Source: Halorubrum sp. Boch-26 (lineage in GTDB: Archaea > Halobacteriota > Halobacteria > Halobacteriales > Haloferacaceae). From it: DNA of 64,000 nt. The position numbers were made by a program, and so were the translations under genes. The stretch's first letter is position 1; the number at the start of each line of letters is the position of its first letter. Shown one piece after another: positions 15,565 to 22,877 of this stretch. The notes below the pieces were generated by a model that ran no database searches, was not told the DNA's origin, and was given only the letters and a program-made list of their open reading frames with translations. Location: assembly GCF_029889805.1 (NCBI RefSeq), contig NZ_JARANT010000001.1, forward strand, positions 1 to 64,000. Direction: 5' to 3'.

Positions 15565-17991
15565 ATGAGTGACGCTCCCGAGTCCGGTTCGGCGGCGGAC
15601 GACGGGTCGGAGTCGCCCGCCTTCGAGCGGCTGTTCGAGCGCACCCCAGACGCCGTCCTCGTCATCGACGCCGCGGCGAACCGGATCCGACGCTGTAACG
15701 ATCGCGCCTGCGAGTTGCTCGGGTACGACCGGGAGCGCCTCCTGTCGCTCGGACCGCCTGATATCCACCCGCACGATTGCGACGTGTTCGAGGCGTTCGT
15801 CGAGCGCGTCCGCGACAGAGGGAGCGGGTTCACCGCCGAGCTGTCGTGTCGCACGCGGGACGGCGAGGTCGTCCCGGTAGATGTCACCGCGACGACTGTC
15901 CGGTTCGAGGGGCGCGATCGGATACTCGCGATCCTGCGGGACGCGTCGGCGCGAACGGAGCGCGAGCGCGAACTGCGCCGTCGGTCGGCGGCGATAGCTG
16001 CGGCCGACGACGGGATCGCCGTGCTCGACGCCGACGGTGCCGTCGTCTACGCGAACGGTGCCTACGCCTCGCTGTTCGGGTACGACGACCCGGACGCGCT
16101 CGCCGGCGCGACGTGGGAGGAGCTGTACGCGACGCCGGGGCGGTTCGAACTCGACTGCCGGCCCACGGTCGCCGAGTCGGGAGAGTGGCGCGGGGAGCTG
16201 ACGGCGCCTCGGGCGGACGGCGACGACGTGCCCGTTCGAGCGTCGGTGACCGCGCTCGAGGGCGGCGAGTTCGTCTGCGTCGCCCGCGACGTGAGCGAGG
16301 AGCGCCGCCGGGAACGGCGCCTCACGGGGTTGGCGGAGTCGAGCCGCGAGCTCCTCACCGCCGCCGACCGGGACGACGTGAGTCGGATCGCGATCCGGAC
16401 GGTCGCCGACGCCCTCGGCCACGAACTCGCCTGCGTTCGCCTGTACGACGCCGAGGCGAACGAGCTCGTGCGAACGGCCACGACGGACGCGGCCGCGGAG
16501 CTCGTCCGGTCGGCGGTCGCGTACGACCTCAAGTCGTCGAACGCCGGCGGGGCGTACCGAAGCGCCGAAACGGTCAGAAACGAGTCGTCCGCGGCCGACG
16601 CGTACACCGACGACCCGTGTCGGGCCGAAGTCCACGTGCCGATCGGGGAGTTCGGAGTCCTGAGCGTCTTCGACCGCGAGGCGCCGCTGACGAAGGTGGA
16701 CGTCCAGCTGATCGAGCTGTTCGCCGGCGTCGTCCGCTCGGCGTTGACCCGCGCCGAACGCGACGAGCGGCTTCAGTCCCGCCGGAGCGAGCTGGAGCGC
16801 CGCCGCGAGGAGCTCGCGGCGGGCGACCGGTTCAACACGCTCGTCACCGAGGTGATCCGGTCCGTGCTGCGGGCGACGAGCGGCGAAGAAGTCAAGCGGA
16901 GAGTCTGCGAGGAGTTGGCCGGAGCGTCGCTGTACGAGGCCGCGTGGATCGCCTCCGTAGGCACCGGTGGCGATCCCGAGGCCGTGACGATCGACTCCAG
17001 TTCGGTCGCGACGGAGCCGTTCGCCGAGAGCGACGCGGAGTCGTTCGTCACGTCGCCGTTCGCGCGGCGACTGGTCCGGAAGGCCCACGAGGCCGACGCC
17101 GCGGTCGTCGAGCGGCGACGCTTCGAGTCCGAAAACGGGACCGAGGCGGACGCGGACGACGAGTCCATCGCCGCCGCGGTCCCCGTCGCCTGCGGTCGCC
17201 AACGCTTCGGTGTGCTCGCCGTGGCCGGGACCGAAGAGAGCGGGTTCGCCGAGGCGACCCAGAGCGGCCTCGAACTACTCGGTGAGACGCTGGGATTCGC
17301 GATCATCGCCGACCGGCGCCGGAACACGCTGATCGAGAGCGACGCCGTCGAGCTGGAATTCTCCTTCGAAAGCCCGCTTGGGGACCTCTCGGCGGCGTTG
17401 AACTGCCGGTGTGACCACCTCGGGAGCGTCACCGACGCGGGGGACGGCCACGCCTACGAGACGCGGATCACCCACGGCGACTTCGCCGAGATCCGTGCGT
17501 TTCTCGACGACTATCCCGCGGTCCGAGAGTGTGGTCTCGTCGAGCGTCGCGGCGGGACGTGTGTCGTCGAGATCACGGTGGCGGGCGCCCCACCGGGGCT
17601 GCTGGCCGAGGCTGGGTTCAGCCTGGTGTCATTACACGCGAGCGACGGCGATACGAGACTGATCGCCGAGGTCCCGAGCGACGAGGACGTCACGCGCGTA
17701 CTCGACACGCTCTCAGAGTACTGGGACGACGTCGAGCTGGTCGCCAAGCGCCAGACCCCGACCCGCGGGGTGGACCTCGCGGTCCCGGCTGACGGCGTAG
17801 CGGGCCTCACCGACAGGCAGCGGTCGGTACTGGAGACGGCCTACGAGAAGGGATACTACGACTGGCCCCGCGGGCACACGGCCGAGGAGGTCGCCGAGAG
17901 CCTCGACATCGCCTCCGCGACGCTCCATCAACACCTGCGCGCGGCGGAGCACGCGCTCGTCTCGTCGTTCGTCGGCGACGAGCGAGAGTGA
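15565..17991 (+). CDS. PAS/GAF-containing Bat-type HTH_10 transcriptional regulator
   Basis: 808 residues from the ATG at 15565 (the in-frame upstream extension is unlike a domain). Order: PAS (about 20-135), a second PAS (about 140-255), a GAF domain (about 265-390), a second GAF-like region (about 410-590), the Bat-associated regulatory domain (about 595-745) and a C-terminal HTH_10 (LTDRQRSVLETAYEKGYYDW near 750). Relatives such as Bat respond to light or oxygen; no cofactor-binding residue is diagnostic here. It stands alone, upstream of the HxlR pair. Confidence 0.9.
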   Translation: MSDAPESGSAADDGSESPAFERLFERTPDAVLVIDAAANRIRRCNDRACELLGYDRERLLSLGPPDIHPHDCDVFEAFVERVRDRGSGFTAELSCRTRDGEVVPVDVTATTVRFEGRDRILAILRDASARTERERELRRRSAAIAAADDGIAVLDADGAVVYANGAYASLFGYDDPDALAGATWEELYATPGRFELDCRPTVAESGEWRGELTAPRADGDDVPVRASVTALEGGEFVCVARDVSEERRRERRLTGLAESSRELLTAADRDDVSRIAIRTVADALGHELACVRLYDAEANELVRTATTDAAAELVRSAVAYDLKSSNAGGAYRSAETVRNESSAADAYTDDPCRAEVHVPIGEFGVLSVFDREAPLTKVDVQLIELFAGVVRSALTRAERDERLQSRRSELERRREELAAGDRFNTLVTEVIRSVLRATSGEEVKRRVCEELAGASLYEAAWIASVGTGGDPEAVTIDSSSVATEPFAESDAESFVTSPFARRLVRKAHEADAAVVERRRFESENGTEADADDESIAAAVPVACGRQRFGVLAVAGTEESGFAEATQSGLELLGETLGFAIIADRRRNTLIESDAVELEFSFESPLGDLSAALNCRCDHLGSVTDAGDGHAYETRITHGDFAEIRAFLDDYPAVRECGLVERRGGTCVVEITVAGAPPGLLAEAGFSLVSLHASDGDTRLIAEVPSDEDVTRVLDTLSEYWDDVELVAKRQTPTRGVDLAVPADGVAGLTDRQRSVLETAYEKGYYDWPRGHTAEEVAESLDIASATLHQHLRAAEHALVSSFVGDERE

Positions 17992-18008
17992 CGGATCGAA
18001 CCGGCCAC

Positions 18009-18055
18009 CTACGTGTCTCGGTACCCCTCGCCCGAGACACGTAGCGTGGGTGACC
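18009..18055 (+). promoter_or_regulatory. Inverted repeat and GGTGACC motif before the HxlR gene
   Basis: CTACGTGTCTCGG (18009-18021) has a perfect complement at 18032-18044 with a 10-bp spacer: either a terminator of the upstream regulator gene or an operator. GGTGACC follows at 18049-18055, touching a weak TATA-like CCATACC about 26 bp before the start at 18083. Confidence 0.5.
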
Positions 18056-18082
18056 ATACCACTGGGCCGTGATCGCAGTTGT

Positions 18083-18514
18083 ATGAGCACCGAACGGATC
18101 CCGATATCGCGGCTCGACGGCTCACACGAGCGCACGCAGCGCCTCCTCATCGAGGTCGCCGACGTCCTCGGCCACAAGTGGCATCCGGTCATTCTCACCC
18201 AGCTACTGAGCGGGGAGCCCCACACCTTCAGCGAGCTCGGGGCGGCGATCGACGACGTGTCGAACAAGATGCTCTCGGACAGCCTCTCGACGCTCGAAGA
18301 GCGGGGGCTCGTCGACCGCGAGGTCGTGAGCGAGAAGCCGGTCCGGGTCCGGTACACCCTGACCCGCCGCGGGCGGGAGTTGGAGGCGGTCCTCGATCCG
18401 ATGCTCCGATGGGGCCGCGAGCACCTCGCCGCCGACGCGGTCGACCGCTCGCGAGAGCCCGCCGGCCCGCGTCTCCCGGGTCACCCCGGCGAGGAGGGGG
18501 TCGCCGATGAGTAG
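18083..18514 (+). CDS. HxlR-family transcriptional regulator
   Basis: 143 residues from the ATG at 18083. Winged-helix HxlR domain (about 22-120): VLGHKWHPVILTQLLSGEP, then FSELGAAIDDVSNKMLSDSL and the wing region RYTLTRRGREL. It has no cysteine, so it is not itself a thiol switch. Its last 8 bp overlap the following HTH gene, which implies co-expression. The flanking redox genes and the shared GGTNACC motif make it a candidate local regulator. Confidence 0.9.
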   Translation: MSTERIPISRLDGSHERTQRLLIEVADVLGHKWHPVILTQLLSGEPHTFSELGAAIDDVSNKMLSDSLSTLEERGLVDREVVSEKPVRVRYTLTRRGRELEAVLDPMLRWGREHLAADAVDRSREPAGPRLPGHPGEEGVADE

Positions 18515-18932
18515 CCGCACCGATTCGCGGACGGACGCCTCTCCCGACGGACGGTCGGAGCGCGAAATCGGTCGCCGCGGAGCGGAGGCCGACGCGGGCG
18601 AACTCTCCGTGAAGACGCCGACTCGCAAGGGGGTGCTTCGGACGGTGTTCGGTCTCGGGGAGCACGACGTTCGGACGTACGACGGGGTCGTCGAGGTCAC
18701 GGGGGCGACGACCAGCGAGCTGGCCGAGCGCCTCGACCGCGACCGCAGTAACGTGAACCGGTCGCTGAATCGGCTCCGCGAGAGCGGGCTCGTGACCCGC
18801 GGGCGCCGACTGCTCGACGAGGGCGGCCACGTCTACCAGTACTACGCCGTCGACGAGTCGACCGAGGACCTCGTCGCCCGGGCGGTCGATCGGTGGCGGT
18901 CGGCGGCGCTCGACGCGATCGCGCCGGAGTAG
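18507..18932 (+). CDS. Winged-helix DNA-binding protein (TrmB/MarR-like)
   Basis: 141 residues. After an acidic/Arg-rich flexible N-terminus (1-35) comes a winged helix (about 45-120): VVEVTGATTSELAERLDRDR, then VNRSLNRLRESGLVTRGRRL as recognition helix and start of the wing. The start overlaps the stop of the HxlR gene, so two DNA-binding proteins are made from one transcript. It could co-regulate or oppose the HxlR protein. No ligand domain is visible. Confidence 0.8.
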   Translation: MSSRTDSRTDASPDGRSEREIGRRGAEADAGELSVKTPTRKGVLRTVFGLGEHDVRTYDGVVEVTGATTSELAERLDRDRSNVNRSLNRLRESGLVTRGRRLLDEGGHVYQYYAVDESTEDLVARAVDRWRSAALDAIAPE

Positions 18933-18970
18933 CGCCGGCCTCTTTGCGGCGTCTCGTTCCCCGCTCCCGG

Positions 18971-19219
18971 TCAGTCGCTTTCGCCGTCGGGCGCGAGTCC
19001 GAACGCCTCGTCGCGGACGTGATTCTCGACGAGGAGCAGGTACGTCGCCTGACTCCACTGGAGGTTCGAGTTCCACCTGACCCGGCCGCTCCCGTCGGCG
19101 CGCTCGGGGTCGTCGTATCGGTTCGCGGTCAACAGGACGTTCGCGCCTTCCTCGCCCGGAGCGCTGAGGATCGCGTCCTTGTCGCTCGGGACCGACGGCG
19201 CGTTGGACTCGGCTGGCAT
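18971..19219 (-). CDS. Conserved-looking small hypothetical protein
   Basis: 82 residues from the ATG at 19219, divergent from the thioredoxin gene. Acidic at both ends, with a central WNSNLQWSQATYLLLVENHV. I do not recognise the family. Codon use is typical for the genome, so it is probably real. The 19220-19378 intergenic region between it and thioredoxin carries two related blocks (19270-19290 and 19326-19348). Confidence 0.6.
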   Translation of the reverse strand: MPAESNAPSVPSDKDAILSAPGEEGANVLLTANRYDDPERADGSGRVRWNSNLQWSQATYLLLVENHVRDEAFGLAPDGESD

Positions 19220-19269
19220 GGTTCGTAGACGGCCGACGAGCCGGTAAGGACGAGGCAAAAATGTGTCCG

Positions 19270-19356
19270 CGTTACCATTTGGCACGGAAAGGCGAGCGCG
19301 GCTCGCAGTGAGCCGAGGGTAACCCGTTTACCATCTGGTTCGGGAAAGCATATGCC
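19270..19356 (+). promoter_or_regulatory. Divergent regulatory region with GGTAACC motif before thioredoxin
   Basis: GGGTAACCC (19317-19325) lies ~30 bp upstream of a TATA-like GCATATGCC (19349-19357), which is ~26 bp before ATG 19379. Two similar blocks, GTTACCATTTGGCACGGAAAG-like at 19271-19290 and its relative at 19327-19347, suggest duplicated protein-binding sites. Confidence 0.45.
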
Positions 19357-19378
19357 GGTGCGGGACCTCATATCACGT

Positions 19379-19723
19379 ATGTCATCCGACGCGGCTTCCG
19401 GCAACGACGCACAGGCGGGCGGAATCATCGACGTTGAGAGCGCGGCGACCTTCGAGGAGACGGTCGCAGAGAATCATCAGGTCGTCGTCGACTACTTCGC
19501 GGACTGGTGCGGCCCCTGTAAACAGCAGACGCCCATCCTCGAGGAGCTGTCCGGCGCGATCGACGCGCCGGTTCTCGGCGTCGACACCGACGAACACAAC
19601 GGACTCGCCGCGGAGGCGGGTGTCCGATCGATCCCGACGGTCGCCATATACCGCGACGGCGAGGAGGTCGAGCGGTTCGTTGGTGTTACCGGCGCCGACG
19701 AGATTCGGGCGGCGCTAGAGTAG
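19379..19723 (+). CDS. Thioredoxin
   Basis: 114 residues from the ATG at 19379; an ATG at 19352 is in frame but coincides with a TATA-like GCATATGCC, so the later leaderless start is preferred. Classical fold with DYFADWCGPCKQQTPILEEL; active-site cysteines are about 44 and 47, and the cis-proline loop is RSIPTVAIYRDG. It reduces protein disulfides. Neighbours include other thiol-related genes (DsrE proteins, disulfide reductase, peroxiredoxin). Confidence 0.94.
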   Translation: MSSDAASGNDAQAGGIIDVESAATFEETVAENHQVVVDYFADWCGPCKQQTPILEELSGAIDAPVLGVDTDEHNGLAAEAGVRSIPTVAIYRDGEEVERFVGVTGADEIRAALE

Positions 19724-20044
19724 GGACAGCCGGCGCTGAGACGAGCGGCCTCGAACCGAGCGAGCGGCGACGACCGCTCGCCGGACCGCTCTCACAGACA
19801 CCCGACGACCGCGACGTGTGTATCGTTCATCTCGCGTGTGCGACGGAGGCGCACGTCCGTGGCGATTGCTTACGGTAACGCTACGTCTCCAACGACGTGG
19901 ACGAACGCACAGACGACACGGACGCGGACGTACCTCGCCGCGACCGGCGTCTCCGGCGCCCCGGGGCGGCGTCCCGAGGCCGCGTGTGTATCGCCACCGC
20001 ACTGACCGACCATGTTTATCAGTTAACAAGTTGTATGGCTGTGT
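19724..20044. other. Gene-free interval with promoter
   Basis: No credible coding region. A TATA-like GTTTATCAG at 20014-20022 lies ~28 bp before the zinc-ribbon ATG at 20045, which implies a leaderless transcript. The rest is GC-rich with short inverted repeats. Confidence 0.5.
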
Positions 20045-20239
20045 ATGTCTGACACACTCGAGTGTCCGGAGTGCGAGGCGAGCATCGATTCGACCGACGA
20101 CCTCGAAACGGAGGGCGAGGTCACGGAACTCGAACCGGAGGACGACGGTTCGTTCCAACTCTACGAGAACCACGACCTGTTCCTCTGCAAGAACTGCAGG
20201 AAGCCGCTCGGTATCTCTCGGCCGTCAGAGCGGCGGTAG
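20045..20239 (+). CDS. Small zinc-ribbon protein
   Basis: 64 residues. CPEC near residue 7 and CKNC near 52 form a four-cysteine zinc site, with an acidic middle (DLETEGEVTELEPEDDG). Ends KPLGISRPSERR. Typical of small haloarchaeal zinc-finger proteins of unknown function; nucleic-acid or protein binding is likely. Leaderless promoter as noted for the upstream interval. Confidence 0.82.
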   Translation: MSDTLECPECEASIDSTDDLETEGEVTELEPEDDGSFQLYENHDLFLCKNCRKPLGISRPSERR

Positions 20240-20516
20240 CACGCGACGGGGCGAGGGAAGGGCTGGCGCGTCGCCGCCGACCCTCACGGCATCTCATCCT
20301 CCATCGAGCCGCGGCACTACCGCCCCGTCTCGGACCCGCATTCGACGTATTCGGCGACGACGGCGTCGACGCTGGCGCGGTTCATCTCCCGGCGTTCGAG
20401 GCGGTCGATCGAAACGGTGGGGCACGACCGACGGGTGTGTGAACGCGTCACGCGGGCGTAACCCGGTCACGCGGCTCTCAGACAACGCTTATGAGCGGTA
20501 TCGCGTCGGGAGTGAC

Positions 20517-20930
20517 ATGGCAACCGAGTCCGAGACGGCCGCGTTGGAGCCGCTCACGACCGCGGAGATGGAATCGACGATGGCCGGGATCAAGCGCATG
20601 CTCAAAGTCGGCGCGGCGTTCGCCGCCGTCGGCTACCTCCTCGTCGGGTTCGCGCTGTTCGTGGAGATCACCGCGTTCCACCCGCTCTTAGAGGAGTACT
20701 TCGCCACCCACACCGGGTGGAGCCTCGCCGGAGGCGGCGCGGATCGGGCGGGCGAAACCGCGCTCAACTCGCAGCTTGCGACGATCCACTCGTTCCCGTC
20801 GGTGCTGCTGTGGCTGAAGCTCGGCGGCGTCGCGCACGTCCTCGTCGGGATCTTCGTCGCGCTCGCGGCGATCGTGCGAACGCTGGCGCTGATGCCGCAC
20901 CGACTGGCGTACGAGATGGCGGACGAATAG
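20517..20930 (+). CDS. Haloarchaeal membrane protein, three helices
   Basis: 137 residues from the ATG at 20517, with a TATA-like CGCTTATGAG 27 bp upstream (leaderless). Hydrophobic segments at about 33-54 and 90-125 (the second long enough for two passes, LLWLKLGGVAHVLVGIFVAL and following). No family recognised. It lies between the zinc ribbon (277 bp upstream, no gene seen there) and the convergent epimerase gene. Confidence 0.65.
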   Translation: MATESETAALEPLTTAEMESTMAGIKRMLKVGAAFAAVGYLLVGFALFVEITAFHPLLEEYFATHTGWSLAGGGADRAGETALNSQLATIHSFPSVLLWLKLGGVAHVLVGIFVALAAIVRTLALMPHRLAYEMADE

Positions 20931-20953
20931 GTCCGTACCGCACGCTCCTCGCG

Positions 20954-21700
20954 TCACGTCGTCGACAGCGGGATGGCGAACCCGTCGCCGAACGGGTTGC
21001 CGTACTCGATGTCGAGGCACTCGTACACTGTTTGGGGAATCGAGAGGTCGATAAGGAGGAGATCGCCGCTGACCGTCCCGAGCCCCGTCTTCGGCAGAGC
21101 GAGCGTGGCCGTGAGGTCCGGTTCGACCGCGGCTCCCGGTGTCTCCCCGGTCGTCGCGGTCGTACCGGAGGGGACGTCGAGCGACACGGTCGTTTCCGCC
21201 GCGCCGCCGACGGCCTCGATCAGTTCCGCGGCGGCACCGCGGGGCGGGCCGGTCAGTCCGTAGCCGATCAGCGCGTCGACGACGACACCCCTGAGCGCCG
21301 CGTCGGCGTCGAGGCCGGAGGCGCCGTCGACCGATTCGATCGGCACGTCCATCGCTTCCAGTACCCGGAGCTGTTCCGCGGTGACGCCGTCGACTTCGGT
21401 CGGGGCTCGGTCGAGAACGACTTGGACGGGGAGGTCGCGATTCGCCAGGTGCCGAGCACACGCCAACCCGCCGCCGCCGTTCCCGCCGTTGCCGGCGAGC
21501 ACCGTGACGGGAGGTTCGCTCCGGTCGGTCGGTCGAGCGCGGAGGACGGCCTCGGCGAGGCCTCGACCGGCGTGTTCCATCATCCGAGGGAGGTCGAGAC
21601 CGACCTCTTCGACGGCAGTACGGTCGACTGCCCGCATCTCTTCGGCCGTGACCGCCGTGACGGGGCGACCGTCCGGATCGACGAATGTGGACGTGTCCAT
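20954..21700 (-). CDS. nnrE: NAD(P)H-hydrate epimerase (YjeF N-terminal domain only)
   Basis: 248 residues. Interconverts the R and S forms of hydrated NAD(P)H so that they can be repaired. Motifs: AEEMRAVDRTAVEEVGL near 20, VTVLAGNGGNGGGGLACARH near 66, DALIGYGLTG near 143 and SLDVPSG near 170. The ADP/ATP-dependent dehydratase half, fused in many bacteria, is absent here, so NnrD must be elsewhere or missing. Downstream of the second DsrE gene on the same strand (69-bp gap). Confidence 0.88.
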   Translation of the reverse strand: MDTSTFVDPDGRPVTAVTAEEMRAVDRTAVEEVGLDLPRMMEHAGRGLAEAVLRARPTDRSEPPVTVLAGNGGNGGGGLACARHLANRDLPVQVVLDRAPTEVDGVTAEQLRVLEAMDVPIESVDGASGLDADAALRGVVVDALIGYGLTGPPRGAAAELIEAVGGAAETTVSLDVPSGTTATTGETPGAAVEPDLTATLALPKTGLGTVSGDLLLIDLSIPQTVYECLDIEYGNPFGDGFAIPLSTT

Positions 21701-21769
21701 GCGTTGCTGTTTGAAACGAGTTTTAAAAGCGGTGGTCGTTCGCGAGGCGGTGAGGCTCCCTTCGACGGC

Positions 21770-22126
21770 TCAGAACGTGATGATCTCGTAGTCGTCGTCG
21801 ACGAGCGAGCGGACGCTCGGATGGCCGTCGTACTCGTCGAGCGTGACGAGCCCGGAGTCGGCCACGGCGTCCTCGACGCCGAACGCGCCGGAACAGAAGT
21901 CACAGACCGCCGCGTCGTCGCGGACCGCCTGGTAGAGGTCGTGGTAATCGCTCTCCTCGTCTTCGAGCTCCGGGATCCACTGTGTCCCCGCGCCGTCGAA
22001 GATGAGCTCGAGCTCGTCGCCCTCGGTTTCGGCGAACTCCTTCGCGGCCTCAAGCGCGTTCGCGAGGCGACCGTAGTCGGCGTGCGATTCGTTGCCGGCG
22101 AGAATCACGATTGCTGCGTTTGCCAT
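21770..22126 (-). CDS. DsrE-fold protein with CxxC (paralog 2)
   Basis: 118 residues. Same fold and layout as the protein at 15064-15429: AAIVILAGNESHADYGR, a DGAGTQW loop, and CDFC at residues 75-78 followed by SGAFGV, ending VDDDYEIITF. The conserved position of the CxxC in both paralogs argues for a redox or sulfur-carrier function. A TATAAAA-like sequence lies only ~14 bp before the ATG, too close for a normal promoter, so the transcript start is uncertain. Confidence 0.85.
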   Translation of the reverse strand: MANAAIVILAGNESHADYGRLANALEAAKEFAETEGDELELIFDGAGTQWIPELEDEESDYHDLYQAVRDDAAVCDFCSGAFGVEDAVADSGLVTLDEYDGHPSVRSLVDDDYEIITF

Positions 22127-22227
22127 CGTGTTCGCTTATAAAACACACACGTACAAAACCCGTCCGCGGGTGTGTGTTCGGAATACCTTCTCGGCACGCG
22201 ATAGCGTGTCAGGTTCGGCGGAGCGCA

Positions 22228-22797
22228 TTACGAGAAGTCCTCGGCGTCGAAGGACCGCGGCTCGGGCCCCTGATCGACGAACCGAACCGACCCGTCGTCG
22301 AGGGCTACGAGGGCCGCCACCCCGCCGTACCCGTGCGTCTGGTCGTGACCGCGGACGACGACGCGGGTGACATCGTCGTCGGGAATCGCGACCGTCTCTG
22401 AGCGCGTGAACGGCTGCTCGGAGTGGGCGTGGAGCAGCTCCCGGCGGCCGATCCGTGTCCCGTCGAGCCGCTCGACCTGCCACCAGTTCGCGTAGCCCTC
22501 CTCGCCGTCGTCGTCGTGATGGAGCGTCGCGTCGAACGCGTACCCGCCGTCCGTCGCCTCGGACCCGACGTCGACGACGTTCGCCTCTTGGAGGTCGAGT
22601 TCGTCAGCAGCGGGCGGTTCCGAGCCGGTTCCGTCGGTCGCGTCGCTCTCGCTTTCGGTGTCGCCGCCGTTCCCGGAGTCGGTACCGCCTTCGGTAGCGG
22701 TGTCGCTCTCGGCACAGCCGGCCAGCGCTGCCAGTGCGCCACCGCTCGCGAGGACGGCCAACAGTCGACGCCGAGGGAGGTGAGCGCGGTCGTTCAT
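22228..22797 (-). CDS. Lipoprotein with conserved C-terminal domain
   Basis: 189 residues. RR-type signal (PRRRLLAVLASGGALAALAGC) gives a probable Tat-exported lipoprotein; a Ser/Gly/Asp/Glu linker spans about 29-66. The globular part contains DATLHHDDDGEEGYANWWQV, LLHAHSEQPFTRS and VVRGHDQTHGYGG, rich in His and Trp, which could bind a metal (inference). No named family recognised. It follows the disulfide-reductase gene on the same strand by 80 bp. Confidence 0.78.
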   Translation of the reverse strand: MNDRAHLPRRRLLAVLASGGALAALAGCAESDTATEGGTDSGNGGDTESESDATDGTGSEPPAADELDLQEANVVDVGSEATDGGYAFDATLHHDDDGEEGYANWWQVERLDGTRIGRRELLHAHSEQPFTRSETVAIPDDDVTRVVVRGHDQTHGYGGVAALVALDDGSVRFVDQGPEPRSFDAEDFS

Positions 22798-22877
22798 AAG
22801 GGGAGTTCGGTGGGGAGCGACAAAACCGCTCGGCCGGGCGGGAAGTCGCTGTAATGGCCGCAGAGTAGCTGTGACGG

